Below are positions 46,801-58,203 of a stretch of DNA of 64,000 nucleotides, piece after piece; position 1 is the stretch's first letter, and the number at the start of each line of letters is the position of its first letter. Origin of the DNA: Diphasiastrum complanatum (taxonomy: Eukaryota > Streptophyta > Lycopodiopsida > Lycopodiales > Lycopodiaceae); the NCBI GenBank assembly GCA_029204225.1, contig CM055112.1:26239922-26303921 (forward strand). Reading direction: 5' to 3'. Under the pieces are notes generated by a model. That model had not been told where the DNA came from. It saw nothing but the letters and a program-made list of their open reading frames with translations, and did not search any database. The translations under genes and the position numbers were made by a program.

Positions 46801-49800
46801 CCCCTTCCTTCGAGGTGTGGAAGAGGTATTTGAGGAGGATTTTGCTTCTGACATTTGCAAGTTCTCCATTCCTTGTTCAAGTGCTTGTGATGCTCCTTTG
46901 TTTTGCCTTTACCTTTCTTTTTGTCCTGTCACAAGCTTCCAACATTCTTTATCTTCCAGAATGTTCTTGATCTTGAATTTCCAGACACTAAAATTAGTGC
47001 CATCAAGCCTACTGGCTTCACTCAATATGCTCTCTAAAAGACTAGTCATAACTGAATAGAAATAATACATAGAAGGTAAACTAGGGTTTGCACCCAACTA
47101 GGGTATGCAGCCACTTGCTCAATAACCCTCAGCTTCTAGATTTGAAATGTATGTGGCTCATGCTAGGAGCTCAGCCTTGAGGTTAATTGATGTCTCTCGG
47201 ACGGTTATGTTGCAGGCAGCCTATGGCTTCCTTTATCATGTGGGTCATAAAGAGAGAGAATTCGCAGGGTCTAGGTGAGATGGAAATAGGTTTGGGGATC
47301 ATGTATAATGTCATGACATATTAAGGTCCATGCATAGAGGTCTGTCAAGAGAGGGGAGTGACACGTGGGAGAATGGTCTGCTTGTATTATTGCAACTTTC
47401 TCTTTAATGATCTTTCCACATCTTTTGGGTGAACTTCCTTTTCAAATAAAGGCTCATATCTTGGTTGTCTTTTGGCCATTCATTAGCCTGAATTGCTCTT
47501 CACAAAGAAGAGAGATCAAGAAAAACAGAGACATTGATTCTTTGGGATTAGGGGTGAATATAAAGAGATTTACTGGTCAATATAAAATGCACAAATCTAT
47601 TACTGGGCAATGAATTAGTAGGGTTTCCAAATGAGAAGCCTGATCTTTGACTAAAGCTGTGCTAAATTTGAGCTTTTCTGGTAAACCCAAGCCTTTGAAC
47701 AATCACCTTTCTTAAATGATACTCAATGCTCTCTTTATGATCTTTTGGAATTCATGGAACCTTCTCTTTAGGTTACTCAACTTCTTAGGGAGCATATATT
47801 ATGTAGTTAGGGAACAAATGACATTTTATGAGTTGCAAGACCGCAAGGATCCAAGTGACCAAAACTATAGCTCATAGATTACAGGTTTTAAGGGCCCAAT
47901 AACTTTCAAATGTGAGTCCGTAACTTCCTGGACATATGAAACAGGTTTAGCCATCTTATTTGTTTGATTCCTTTGCATATATTTCATTTTCTTGGTAGTT
48001 AACATCATAAGTAAGTTATCGTGGAGAACCAGGGGAAGCTTTGAACTGGCTGTTTTCTGTCACAGATCCGGGATTTTAGGCACAGCGCTCCTCAGATTGT
48101 AAATGAGAATATGACAACATGCAGTGATTGGAGTCCAGTGGTGCATAAAGTCACACTTCGACCCACAACAGAGAGTATTGTGAAAGACATCGCTGTTATG
48201 GCCACGGAGAATTGGACGTACCAGGACATGCTGGTGCCGATTAAATGTTCACATTTTAATTGAAAGAACTGTTTTTTGAGTACCGAAGCTTTCTAACTAG
48301 ACTGTTCGTATTCTTTTGAATCTAGTTTAGCGAAAATAGACCATATAGTACTTTTTATATTGCAAGCTGCTTATATTTGTATGGTTCTGCAGGAAATTGA
48401 GTCTAGAATTTTGAAATTAGTGCAACCACCACTTTGTTTGGAAACATCCCCTGATGTTGCAAGACAAGCTTACATCTCCAACTATAACACGGTGGGTCTT
48501 CATGCAATGTCTTTTTTGTGGGTCTACATTCGAGCAAATTTGCATCTGGTCCTCCAAGTCGAGATCAAAAACCTATTTCTCTGTTTACTCACATATGTAT
48601 GCTAGTTGATGATGCAGTTGAAATTCAATCATGGCTGTCTGGCAACTCGACGATATAGAACAAAAGGAGCCGGGTTTGATAGAAAGATACGCTTGGCAGC
48701 TGCCAGGGCTCTCATGAAAGCAGATATTCTAGCAAAACGTAGACATTCTATCCCAGACATCTTGGATGATAGGGGCCAAGATGTTACAGGAGCAGAAAAA
48801 ACAAATGATTTATGTACTGAGAATAGCAATGGTGCTCAAAACCACTTTTCTGTCTCAGGACATGTTTCAGGAAGCTCAGCTGTGCAGGAATCTTGTCGTT
48901 CTTTGCATACTTCGGCAATCGCAGCCGTGAAACTATCATCACTTGGAATAACCACGCCTAAAACACTAGCAACATCCTCACACTTGATGAATACGTCTGA
49001 TTCTGGTGGAGGTACAGATACACGACCCATAGGGATATCTGTGCTTGGTAAACGAGATGGCAAAGAATTATTGTCAGTCAGGACGTCAGAATCAAAAAAA
49101 CTCAAGCAAGATCAAGATAAATCAGAGAAATTTCAGCTACAACGGACATATTTTCAGAGAGGTGAAGCGAAAGAGCTGCAAACTGACAGAAACCAGTTTT
49201 TGGTACAATGCAAACCCGAAAGTCAACAGCTCCCAACTTCTCAAAAAGAAAAAACTTCTGAGGAAAGAGCACAGACGGAGCTGAAACTGCCATCACACAC
49301 ACAGATTCAGAATATAATCCCTGAAATTCAAGAGAATGACCATTTGTACCACAAGTCAGAATACAAGTACAAACAGGAGGACAGAAGAGTTGAAGTTGAT
49401 CAATCATTACAATATTCTCAGCAGCACTTACAGCATCCGTTTGGGAAGTTGCAGGCAAACTCTCAAGAGTGGCGAAGTATTGGACAGCCATTGCTTCAGC
49501 CTGATCCTTGTTTTGAAAGACATGACTTACAGGGTGACAATAATAAGAAAGATGAACTTTCTCAAAGAAAAAAAGTCTCTCAGAACTTGGTTCAGCCCAA
49601 GTCTGATAGTAAGTACATGCAATCGTCAGCAGCACTCAGTTCTCCTCAACTCATGCAACCTTCCTCACCTCCAGCAGCTTTTGGGACCATTTCAACTAAT
49701 TCTGGCGATTTGTCAGTAAGTGCAGCTGTGCCATTATCTTCTCCAACAGGATCAGTTACAATGAGAGAGAAACCTCAACCTTCTCAAGCAATGCCATTGA

Positions 49801-52700
49801 CTTTGACAACAACAGGAATGCTTGAGCAGGCAATTCCAATGTCGCAGACACAGGCTGTGAATGTACAATCGTCACGTAGAAGGACCAATTCCCTTCCAAA
49901 GAATGGGGTAGGATCTGTACCAGCTAGCTTGCCTTTAAATATTTCAGCTTCGATGCCTTTGCCAGTTGTGAATAGTCCATCCAATGGGGCTGCACCGACC
50001 ACAAGTGCAGGTGCAAAGGTCGAGCAAGGTTTAGTGGGACAAGGACAAATCAAACAGTCTTTGGATGTCCTGAAAAGCTTAGTTTCCTGTGTGCAAAGGT
50101 ATCATAATTGCAACTAGGATGTTTATGTATTCTTTACGAATTTTTGTGTTACCTATAGCAGGATAATCTTCTAGTAAGTTTCAACTGAATGCAAAAATTT
50201 ATTATGCATAAAGCGTTGATACTTTTTGTTACAATGATTGTTTTGTGATTGCATTCACGATTGTGCAAACTGGTTACTGGTCTGGAAGCAGCCATGGAAA
50301 GCATATCAAAGAGCAGAAATCTGAAGATTTGCCTCCAGTCAATAAGACTCCTCCTTCCTGGCAACTGCTGTCACTAGCCCTTGCAGACACGTCTGATGAT
50401 TACAAAGAACCCAAGGGCCAAAGAAGTCTGGCTAATTCCTTGGTTGGTGGGAACGTTAATGCTCGTAAAACGAGATTTTTGCAATTTACTCGCACAGAGG
50501 CTCTTTATCCAGGTAGCTTCATTGTCATGAGCGAAATAGCAAGCACTTTACAGCAAATACATTTGGAAATTATGTAGTCTTACCCATTCTGTTGTAAAAA
50601 TTTCTTACTTTAAGCATGTGGAATCTAATGTTTCTTTGAGTACGTCATTGCAGGACCCAACTCTTCTGTTACGTACCATCGCACAAGGTTGAGGTTGGTG
50701 CTCTGTGGACGGGGCGCAATGATTGAAGCAGTTATTCAGATCGGGGATGACCAAGATGACGAAGTACCAAATACTGGTCCTCCTTATATTGTCCTTCCAG
50801 CACTTGCAAATGCTGTAAGAGTGCCTATATTGCAAACTTCCTCTATTTTGAAGTTACTGGTAGTTGAAAATACAAATCAACAACAATACGCTCTTTCACT
50901 CTAGTTGTTGTAAGAGGTGATTCAAAAGGTTTTCTACTAAGTTGCATTGTCAAGGCTGTTGTTATTTTTTCATCAAAGAAACATCTTGGGAAAATTTTAT
51001 TGGACAAGAATCTGCATGATGACTTGGTTCCTTCTTGAATATCTGTGCAGGAAGTTGCAGACCTCTTTGCAAGGCAGTTTTCTATCTTGGTAACTTCCAT
51101 TTCTCAATTAGTTTGTGAGGATAGACTTGTACGAAACATTTTTAGTACCGATTTGTTTGCTTAAGCTTGTGATGAACATAGAAATCTGTTTAACTTCAGT
51201 TCGCTTGCTGGATGTTCCTTAAGTGAGCAGTTTTTAATTTGAAAATCATGCTTATGAATCTATGTGTTATTGAGACAGTTGGAAAGGGACGGGTTTGAGC
51301 TTGTGGAAGATCAAGTGCAACCATTTACACCGCGTGGGAATACCATGAACGCTCTCACTTCAGCACTGCAATCGCCTACTGGAGGACCAACATCACTAGG
51401 AACTTCTCTTGCTCAACTTGGTTCTCCAAGAATTACGGGAAATCAGAACATGTCAACCCTTTCAGACAGTTTCACGCCTTCTTTGAATCAATTGCAATTT
51501 CCTTTGCCCAATGCTCTAGGTGGAGTACGTTTGCCACCACAAGGAATGCCCCAAAATCGGCAACCTCCTGTAAATTATATGAATCACACTGGAACGCTGG
51601 GGTCTACAAAGCCTCTCCAACAACTTGATGCAGGCATACCTCAACTGGCAGCTATACAACAGCAGCAGCAGCAGCAACAACAGTTGCAGAGACCATCACT
51701 GTTACTGACAGCTAATCAACTTGCCGCTCAGTTAGGTGCCACATCTCATAATCCTGGACAACTTCCTCAGATGGTTGTAAATTCAAATCACTTACACCAG
51801 TTACAGCTTCTGCATATGCAACGAAAGATGCTTTTACCTGGAGGGTTGGGAAACCTTGGAAACATGAATAACATGAGCAGTATGGGAATCCCAGTGAGTG
51901 GTGTGCAAGGTGGCATTGGAAACATGGTTGGGGGGTTGAATGGGATGAATAATATTGCTGGTATGGCAGGGATGAACAACATCACAGCGTCCATTGGGGG
52001 CATGTCTAATCTGGGAAATATAGGTCAGCTGTCAAATATTGCGGGAATGGGTCAAAGTACTGGCGTTGCTAATATGATTAATCAACAAATTCGTTCTGGC
52101 ACAATGAATCAAGCTCATGCTGCTGCTTTACAATCAAAATCTCGAATGGCACCTGGTAAGAATTGTCCCTTGGGTACTGCTAGTCCCCCGGTCAGGAACA
52201 ACGTTGAAAATATCACTAGCATGACTGCTACACATCAGCTGCATGTGCCAGGAGGGATCAATATGATGAGTCCATCTTCAGGAAAGGGTGGCTTGATTCC
52301 GATGCAAAGAGCTGCAGTTCCAGGCATGGGGCCACCCAAAGTGCCTGCCTCAAGTGTTGCTGCAGTAACGGGGCAGGGCTATTATTTGAATCCACAGCAG
52401 CTTAATTCACAGCCACTTAATTCCCAACAGCTTAGTAATAATAAAATAAATTCCCCTCAAATGAATACACAGCAAATAAACTCGCAGCAAATAAGTCCTC
52501 AAACATTGAGTGTTGGGGGACTGGGGTCATTGGTTGGTGGTCCTCAAAGCCCCCAATTGAGCTCACAAACCTTGGGATCAGTTGGATCTGTAACAAGTTC
52601 ACCCATGGACATGCAGAATACAAATCGTGTTGGGTCCTTAACTGCAGCAGCTGGGCAGGGTAGAAGGGTACCTGTTCCTCAGCCACATACTGGCCAATAA
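34873..52700 (+). CDS. PHL: SPT20-domain protein, PHL homologue
   Basis: SPT20 is a subunit of the SAGA coactivator complex; the Arabidopsis homologue PHL (At1g72390) acts in light and flowering control. Coding exons are 34873-35034, 39424-39600, 39730-39807, 40305-40385, 48066-48233, 48393-48491, 48618-50098, 50292-50512, 50654-50814, 51051-51089 and 51279-52700. All introns are GT-AG, phases agree, and the product is about 1362 residues, close to PHL. The N terminus MVGVSFKVDKIGKRY fits the family. Residues about 85-255 are the Spt20 domain (FALNLFQDGFSL, YPYDRTSESF, LPGDILNDIPCKYIDG, ENWTYQDMLEIESRI). RRRTNSLPK lies at about 675, a Q9 run at about 1016, and a Met/Gly-rich repeat region and SPQLSSQTLGSVGSV near the end. 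Introns 1 and 4 carry transposons. Confidence 0.9.
36827..37179. mobile_element. Possible TIR element in SPT20 intron 1
   Basis: Starts CATAGCTGCCAGGGAAC, and the inverted end reads CATAGTTACTAGGAAAC; 12 of 17 positions agree and the differences are transitions. The interior is rich in GGGAACG words and holds a C17 run (37125-37141). At 353 bp without coding capacity it would be a MITE, perhaps hAT-like. A convincing 8-bp target duplication was not seen. Confidence 0.4.
37262..37619 (+). repeat. Left LTR of the intron 1 gypsy pair
   Basis: Starts TGTCATGCCCACG. The copies share long identical blocks such as CATAGGCCTCCCATGGAAGA, with scattered substitutions elsewhere, so the insertion is not recent. 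Confidence 0.75.
37775..38135 (+). repeat. Right LTR of the intron 1 gypsy pair
   Basis: Starts TGTCATGCCCATG right after a polypurine tract and lies 513 bp downstream of the left copy. Confidence 0.75.
41292..41409 (+). repeat. Triplicated primer-binding site of element E
   Basis: TGGTATCAAAGC (41292), TGGTATCAGAGC (41345) and TGGTATCAGAGC (41398) occur at exact 53-bp spacing. The repeated unit also includes GAGC(A/G)TAATTCGTGTCG and a TTTCATT(G/C)TGTCAT segment, which is the apparent LTR end. All three are initiator-Met type sites. Confidence 0.9.
41518..42720 (+). pseudogene. Element E gag
   Basis: Begins MASISSMQSKICTILDSVGS, continues NFLAWKVKTSLILKGEG and EIWDTLLPDF (UBN2-type gag), then needs a frame change near 41835. 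A Glu/Lys-rich part follows, then an AT-rich insertion (about 42195-42545), then two zinc knuckles: CVRCKCEGHTVDSC, intact, and CIHCHKKGHAAMDYY, whose last cysteine is Tyr. Gag forms the particle and binds RNA. Confidence 0.8.
42836..43957 (+). pseudogene. Element E protease and integrase
   Basis: Protease near 42880 reads VILDLGATSHF; the catalytic D-S-G has become D-L-G. A stop follows at 42992-42994. Pre-integrase sequence (DVLWHRRLCHMSSMAL, then CDACMKGK) precedes the integrase core in the frame 43454-43954: YITFIDDYSKFAKVY, IRTDCGGEYIS, HNGVAERKNMTLMEAA. The D, D, E positions look preserved. The frame ends at 43952-43954 and the integrase tail is in other frames. Confidence 0.8.
44381..45440 (+). 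pseudogene. Element E reverse transcriptase
   Basis: A long frame carries QAINEEIESMKKNEVWTL, CKWVYKLKYGRN, CKARLVAKGFSQKYDIDY, GLKQSARQWY and the catalytic YVDDTLML, then YLGLQIDR and YRRLIGTLMYLADN. The catalytic YVDD is intact. Near 45370 the frame slips, and TYAVFIMSQFSTNPG continues in another frame until sequence identity changes at about 45440. RNase H is lost. Confidence 0.85.
45441..47100 (-). mobile_element. Ty1/copia fragment F with internal inversion
   Basis: Read on the minus strand it has the gag start (SEASRLDGTNFSVWKFKI near 47050), a zinc knuckle (CNYCGKYGHFAFEC near 46800), the protease end (VLYVPRFAKNLLSRG near 46420), then a block of opposite orientation (45906-46362), then integrase (FKTLVEKQSGKKIKILRS to FLLNRSSTKAVEGKTP and CIFLGYSEESKPG) to about 45441. 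RT and LTRs are missing. It directly abuts truncated element E. Confidence 0.85.
45906..46362 (+). other. Inverted pre-integrase/integrase block of F
   Basis: On the plus strand it encodes MKVEFDATSCLVLDL, then the pre-integrase (DRLWHERYGHLGYQSMHGL, CEACAMGK), and the first integrase residues (ILELVHSNLWG, MSFIDDFSRKIW). These are exactly the residues missing between the minus-strand protease end and the minus-strand integrase on either side, so the block is an in-place inversion and not a separate insertion. Confidence 0.8.
47101..48065. other. Remaining SPT20 intron 4 sequence
   Basis: No coding family, LTR or repeat was recognised. It ends at the acceptor TCTGTCACAG before the exon at 48066. 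Confidence 0.5.
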
Positions 52701-53160
52701 TGATTTCCATTTCCAGGTGTGAGTGGTTACTAAAAGCTTCAGCATGGCAAGAATGATCTAACGAGGTTGAGATTAATGGTTTTAAGAAGTGCTTCTAGGA
52801 TCACCTGCAAGCGATTCCACATTCAATCTGGAAATTTATGCTGTATGTTTATTGGTGTTAATTATGGGAGTATTGTACCCTTCGGATGTGTATCTCCAAT
52901 CTTGAAGGCAGATTTATCCTTGTAAGATCACAAACTTGCACTTCTTCAGCTGGAGTTGTTTGTAAGCCTTTCGTTGTAAATGGCTATATTAAGATGCCTA
53001 TGCTATCATTTTATATCCTCTTTAAGTTTTGTGCTTGTATTCTCAACTGTAGCAACACCTTTCTTTCAGTTTGTTTGGACAATAGTTTAGAGGTGGAAGC
53101 ATCAGTTACAATTTAATACAATTATCAAAAGAGAGGCCTACTTATTGCATTGTATGCATC
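52701..53160 (+). other. Probable SPT20 3' UTR
   Basis: Follows the TAA at 52698-52700. No ORF with features is present. I did not find a clear AATAAA, so the polyadenylation site is not placed. Confidence 0.4.
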
Positions 53161-53264
53161 ACACGGCATGTTGAGAACTTGAAATGTTATGTAGCGGATT
53201 TCGAAAAAATTTAAAGTTCTTTTGATAGTGTTTCATTGTATTTGAACTGCTGTCCTGTAGAAGA

Positions 53265-53500
53265 AAATATTCCAGAGATGCGGCCGACACATAGGTGATT
53301 TTTTTCAGTATGACCTTCATTTTGAAGTTCGTCAACTTGCGATGGGTCTTTAAGTGATTCAAGTACTTGTTCTTCGCAGGGGCAAATATTGAGAGATGTG
53401 GTCAACACATGAAGATTTTTTTTAAGTAAGACCACCATTTTGAAGTCTTTAGACACTTCTTATGGGTCTGTGATTGATTCAAGTACTTGTTCTTCTTCAT
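53265..53500 (+). repeat. Tandem duplication, period 119 bp
   Basis: The units start with AAATATT at 53265 and 53384. They share GATTCAAGTACTTGTTCTTC near their ends and CATTTTGAAGT in the middle, with many differences elsewhere. It lies just past the SPT20 gene and is non-coding. Confidence 0.75.
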
Positions 53501-54680
53501 TACTTTGGAAGGTATTGCCATTTCAATTGATTGCCTTCTTTTCTGTTTAATTTTGTCTCCTATTTTATATCAAGCACACAATATTTAGCTTTTGAATTTA
53601 TGTTGTGTTTTAAAGCAAGTTCATTGTATAGATTTCTGAACTACGAGAAAGCAATTTTAATGCTTTAGCCTGGAACTATATATAATGTTGAGAATGTATT
53701 GGGTGAATTTGACAGCTTTGAAGGCTTGTTGGTGTTGAGTCCCGTTGGGAGCTTTTTCAACGGAGCGTGTATACTTAGCAGACTTTCTCGTGTTGCCTTG
53801 ATAAAATCAGGTCAAAGTAGTATCTACTTTGTTTTCAATTTTTTTTTAAAGGAGCTCACAATAGCATGTACATTTGTTCAATTTTTTGTGATGAATTGTA
53901 GCAATTCCTGTGACTTTTTTCTGTTAGTTTAGTGCAAGCAATAATATGAACCCTTTGTATTTGACTTAGTTTAGGTTGTGAAGATAACTCAGATGTCTTA
54001 ATAGCAGATTTTTGTAAGCATTCTAGGATCAGCATGTTGATATGCTTTTAGAGATCAATTTGGTGTATGGCTTCAAAGTTAAATATTTAAGAGGATAGGA
54101 AATATTTAATGGTCTGATTTTCTTGCTTTGATACATTATATGTTTCTGTTCACAAAGTTTCCAAATAAACTAGAACAACATAGTTTTGTAGCATACGGAA
54201 GGTCGTTTTGAGCACCGTCCATTTTTATCAATTTTGTTTTGAAATTTATAAGAAATTTAGTTGCTTTTATTGGGTCGTTTTAAAGTCTTCTTTTTTATAA
54301 CTTACGGATAAACTTACCAGGCATCAATAGAATGTTGGAAAAAATTGAATTTGAGGCCCCACCAGAAACTGGGACATGTCAGGCAGTCCATACTACTCAA
54401 TTTGTCCGAGACAAAAAACATAAAACAACCATGGAACCTCGCCTGAACAGCCAATTGTCTTAAGCAAGAAATTTAGGTTTAGAGAGAGAGAGAGAGAGTA
54501 GTACATCTCAAGTGTGTAGTAGCCAGGGAGCATAGTAACTCCACAAAACAGCTAAAGAAATATAATCTGAAATAGAAATGCAATCTGAAATACATAATGT
54601 CTATCACTAAAAAAATAACTACAACACAGACAGAAGTATATCCAAGAGATAGCAGAAAAAGTCTGTGATGCGCTAGTAAC
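53501..54680. other. Unrecognised AT-rich stretch with (GA)n
   Basis: No gene was seen. A short GA microsatellite lies at about 54481-54499. Confidence 0.4.
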
Positions 54681-55200
54681 CGTAGGTGCTCGAGCCATGG
54701 TAATACATGAGGTCAAGCGATGTCTCTGATCTCGATGAGCTAGGTTAATGTCGATGTCATCACCCGAAACTGAAACTGCTCAGGGACGGCGACTAGTGAA
54801 AAAGTTCGTAATCTGAGGCTGCGTATCACTATCCACTGAAGCACGGGCTCTCCGTAGCAAGGACATCTCGTATAGCATAAGGGCGACACGCCTAGGATCC
54901 ACATAAGTGATAAGAGAGTGTAAAGTGAGTGGATCTCTGAAAAGACCATTGTAAACTTCGGATCTCACAATAGGCCGAACATCTGAAAAGGAAATGCTCC
55001 TTCGACTCAATCTCTCCCAAGGAACACATCTGACATAATCTGTCCTCACGTGGAGTACCCTTGTAACGACCAGTCTCAATAGCAAGCTGGTGAGAAGAAA
55101 CCCGAAACTGTTCAAGAGTAAACTGTAAACAGTGTGAGAGTCCATAGAAGATAGTGTGCACGTATAGGAAAACCTGCTCCATCAAACTTTTGTCCCACAA
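54680..55200 (-). pseudogene. LINE-like C-terminal region, copy 3
   Basis: The minus strand reads SHQLAIETGRYKGTPREDRL, CQMCSLGEIESKEHFLFRC, then YVDPRRVALMLYEMSLLRRA, in two overlapping frames. It is the best preserved of three copies (others near 32720-32960 and 33300-34160). Sequence to the right of about 55200 shows no RT, so it is another 5'-truncated insertion. Confidence 0.6.
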
Positions 55201-56334
55201 TTGATATTGACACCATATATTGGCCTCCTGTTCTTTTTAAATTTTGGTAAATAATGATATGAATTGCAAGAATCATGTTGAGATTATATCAAGTTCATCC
55301 AAAGCAAAAAACATCATAAGCTAGTATATTGTTTTTCTTATGAATGCATGTTTTTACAAATTGGTTACAATTTACATGATCCACGTTGTTGTAGCTATTA
55401 AGTGTTTATGCACATAAGTACTTAGAATGTTTTGAAAGCTGGGGCGAGAATTTGGTTGTGCAAATTTGTGTTTCAGCCTGTAAGCTAAGTGCGTATTTGC
55501 CTAGAGACGACACGATCTGCAGTAGCACACCAGTTCTAGCAATGAAGTCTACGAGTACTTAACTAATGTTAGTGAAAAGTTGGACAATGTAGACAATCAA
55601 AGTTGTTTTTTTGTGCTCCACCTTAAATACAAACTCAAAGGAAACCAGTTAATATCTAAATTGACACGTTTGGACGAACAATGGTTGTATTTCTCCATGG
55701 ATTTTTACTTGTCAACAATCCATTTAATCTTTCTGGATTGTCGTTGACAAAGTTCTTAAACAGACTTAGTCAGCTCAATGATTTGTTATTTCTAAATTGG
55801 TCTATATAATCTTGGCCACAAAAGGTTCCAAACTTTTGATAAGGAGCTTGTACAAAATTATCTGAATCATTAGAAAAGTAAACAAGAAGTTGAGAAGGTA
55901 AATTATCCAAAGAATAGAATGGTGTAGTGCAGCAACACGTGTTGAGTCTTTTCACAACCATACTTAACTAGACAAGTTGCAATGACATATTTTTTCACAT
56001 ATACATGTATGTATGAGTACCTCTCATCTATAAGAGTTTGCCAATGCAAATACTCCCTCCACTTTATTTGCACAAAACTCATTCCACCTAGAAGTCAATT
56101 ACAAAATACTCAGGCGTTGCTTGCGCTTCTGCTAATCTCCTCCATGATGTGCAATTATTGCCATTCCATGTATATGACATTTTTTGGCTTCGAAAATCTC
56201 AGTTAGCATGTCTTCAACTCTTCAAAGTCAACATTTTTTCTTGCTTCGAATTGAGTCCCATGAGGCGGTGATGCAACAATTGGCATAATACACTTAACAT
56301 GTGCTTTCCAACATAATATTTTGTCATTTAAATG
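55201..56334. other. Unrecognised sequence
   Basis: The minus-strand frame 55770-55961 and the plus-strand frame 55982-56206 have no features I recognise. No repeats were seen. Confidence 0.4.
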
Positions 56335-57148
56335 TGTTGGAGATCAAACGATATAAAGGAATATTAAGTGGGACAATCTTTTTCACAATCTATTAAGGTG
56401 TTGTAAGACACAGAGCCATACAATAACAAGTAAAATAGGAATGTCACTAGGGATTATCAAGCTGTGTTGTACGACACTCTATTTCAATCTAGTCATATCT
56501 GTAAAAAATGTTGACTTTGATTTATCTCGGCAATTTTGAGGCCAACATGAAATTTTAACTTAGAGAGAGATTTATTTTTGTCAATAAAGGCCTAAATAGT
56601 GTTTGTACTATTTTTGGCAAGTACATTTGTGGATGAGGTCGGATTTGAACTCATTTTAATTGGCTAATATAAATACATGGCATCTAGACTAGAATTTTAG
56701 ATTTTTGATGGAAGTATCAAGAAGTTACCATTTAAGGGTTACTTTAGGGCAAGTGGCCAAGTGACATTTTGGCAGCTATAAATAGCAGTATCAATGTGAA
56801 GAAATTATCATTGTATTCTCATTCGATGTGGAGAATTTATCTCTTTTGATTCTATGTCCATCTCATGTGTGCTTCTCAAGATATCTTGATTTCTAGTGTG
56901 TAGAATTTGATTTTTATTATTGATCTTGCATCCATATGTGTGAATGATTGTAGGCTGCTATTGTTGTACAAACAGGGACAATACCAAGTTGGATCTAAGT
57001 GCTTATGATCAGATCTTCATGCATTTCTAAGTTCTATCATGTGTAAAGTGATAATTTGTATGTTGTAGCTAAATCTAGATGTGCAACCAAATTTGGTCAA
57101 GATTTTAGTGATCCATTAAGTGTGTTTTGAATCTCTGAAATTTTCACA

Positions 57149-57160
57149 TGGTATCAAAGC
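57149..57160 (+). other. Primer-binding site of element I
   Basis: TGGTATCAAAGC abuts the probable LTR end TTCACA. Initiator-Met type. Confidence 0.8.
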
Positions 57161-57659
57161 AGGTTGTAGGCCAAGTTGGAGGATTTTTCAAATCTAGTGG
57201 TGGATTTGAGAGCACCATTAATTCTACGTGGATTTGGAGGTGTTTCTAGCTCAAAACAAGTGGATTTTTGTGATCCTAGCATCATTTTAGGTCAAATCAT
57301 TTGAAGTAGGCCGATTTTTTAAATCACACACTGAAATGTGGCTGCTACATTCTATTAGATGATGATGCATATAGTTTTTGCTTGAATATTTTGCATATGT
57401 GAGAATCCTAAATTTGATAGGATTTCTTGATTTAAAGTTGGAATTTTTCAAGAGTGTGCAAAAGTTCATTATATTGTAGTTTGATCAAGTGTGATCAAGA
57501 AATCATCATTCTATGTGCTAGGATTTTCTAGAAGAGAGAAAAGGAGAGGCTATATTGTTTCCAAATCTTTGTGATTTTTTTTTGTCATCATTTGTTGATT
57601 TTCAAGGGAGTGGTAAGTGCATTGGAACATGTTCAAAGAGAATATCAAATCATTGCAAT

Positions 57660-57780
57660 ATGGCAACCTCAAGTGGCTTCATGTTGAAAGGCAATGATAG
57701 GCTTACCCTAAACAACTATTATACTTGGACGGTGAGGATAGAGTTCTTGCTAGAGATGAATGAGTTGATGAAGGAAAAAT
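57660..57780 (+). pseudogene. Element I gag N terminus
   Basis: Begins MATSSGFMLKGNDRLTLNNY, with YYTWTVRIEFLLEMNEL matching the tryptophan-containing start of copia gag (DUF4219-type). Similarity ends at about 57780, and the rest of the open frame to 57860 looks unrelated. Confidence 0.6.
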
Positions 57781-57860
57781 CTTTCTGGTTATGGCCCTTT
57801 CTCGTTGGTGCAATATATACTCTTTATATATTTTTTGCTTTACAAACTATCATTATGTGA

Positions 57861-58203
57861 GAAGAGAATGATGATGCAACTAAGCATATAAGTTTATTAT
57901 TACCTATAATGTTGATCATTTATATTTATGAATGAGCCAAAATATGATAAAATAACATGACTCGTCTAGGCCATTAGCTTTTACTTCAAAAAACACTAGT
58001 AGGTTAAACTAAACATGCAAGAAAACCAAATCCTCACAAAACAATTTGCCTTAATAACCTATTGGTTTGCAATCTACACAAATTAAATGTAAGAATCTTC
58101 AAATGAGTCTAAATTTACATTAAATAATTTTGTATTGCAAGCAATTAGGGACCAAGATTCTTTGTTATCATATTGCTATTAAGTAACACAAAATGCTTGA
58201 TCA
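57861..58203. other. Unrecognised AT-rich spacer
   Basis: No gene or repeat was recognised between element I and the oxidoreductase exon. Confidence 0.4.

Larger units (their letters stand above)
56335..57860 (+). mobile_element. Ty1/copia 5' end (element I)
   Basis: A probable LTR (56335-57148) starts TGTTGGAGATC and ends TTCACA; a TATA box (CTATAAATAGC) lies near 56775. A primer-binding site TGGTATCAAAGC follows at 57149-57160. About 500 bp further on, gag starts at 57660 with MATSSGFMLKGNDRLTLNNY, typical of copia gags, and breaks off after about 40 residues. No 3' LTR was found in the window. Confidence 0.75.

Noticed and set aside
49102..50053. Antisense ORFs opposite the large SPT20 exon
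   Set aside because: They are shadows of the plus-strand coding frame, which has splice support and family motifs.
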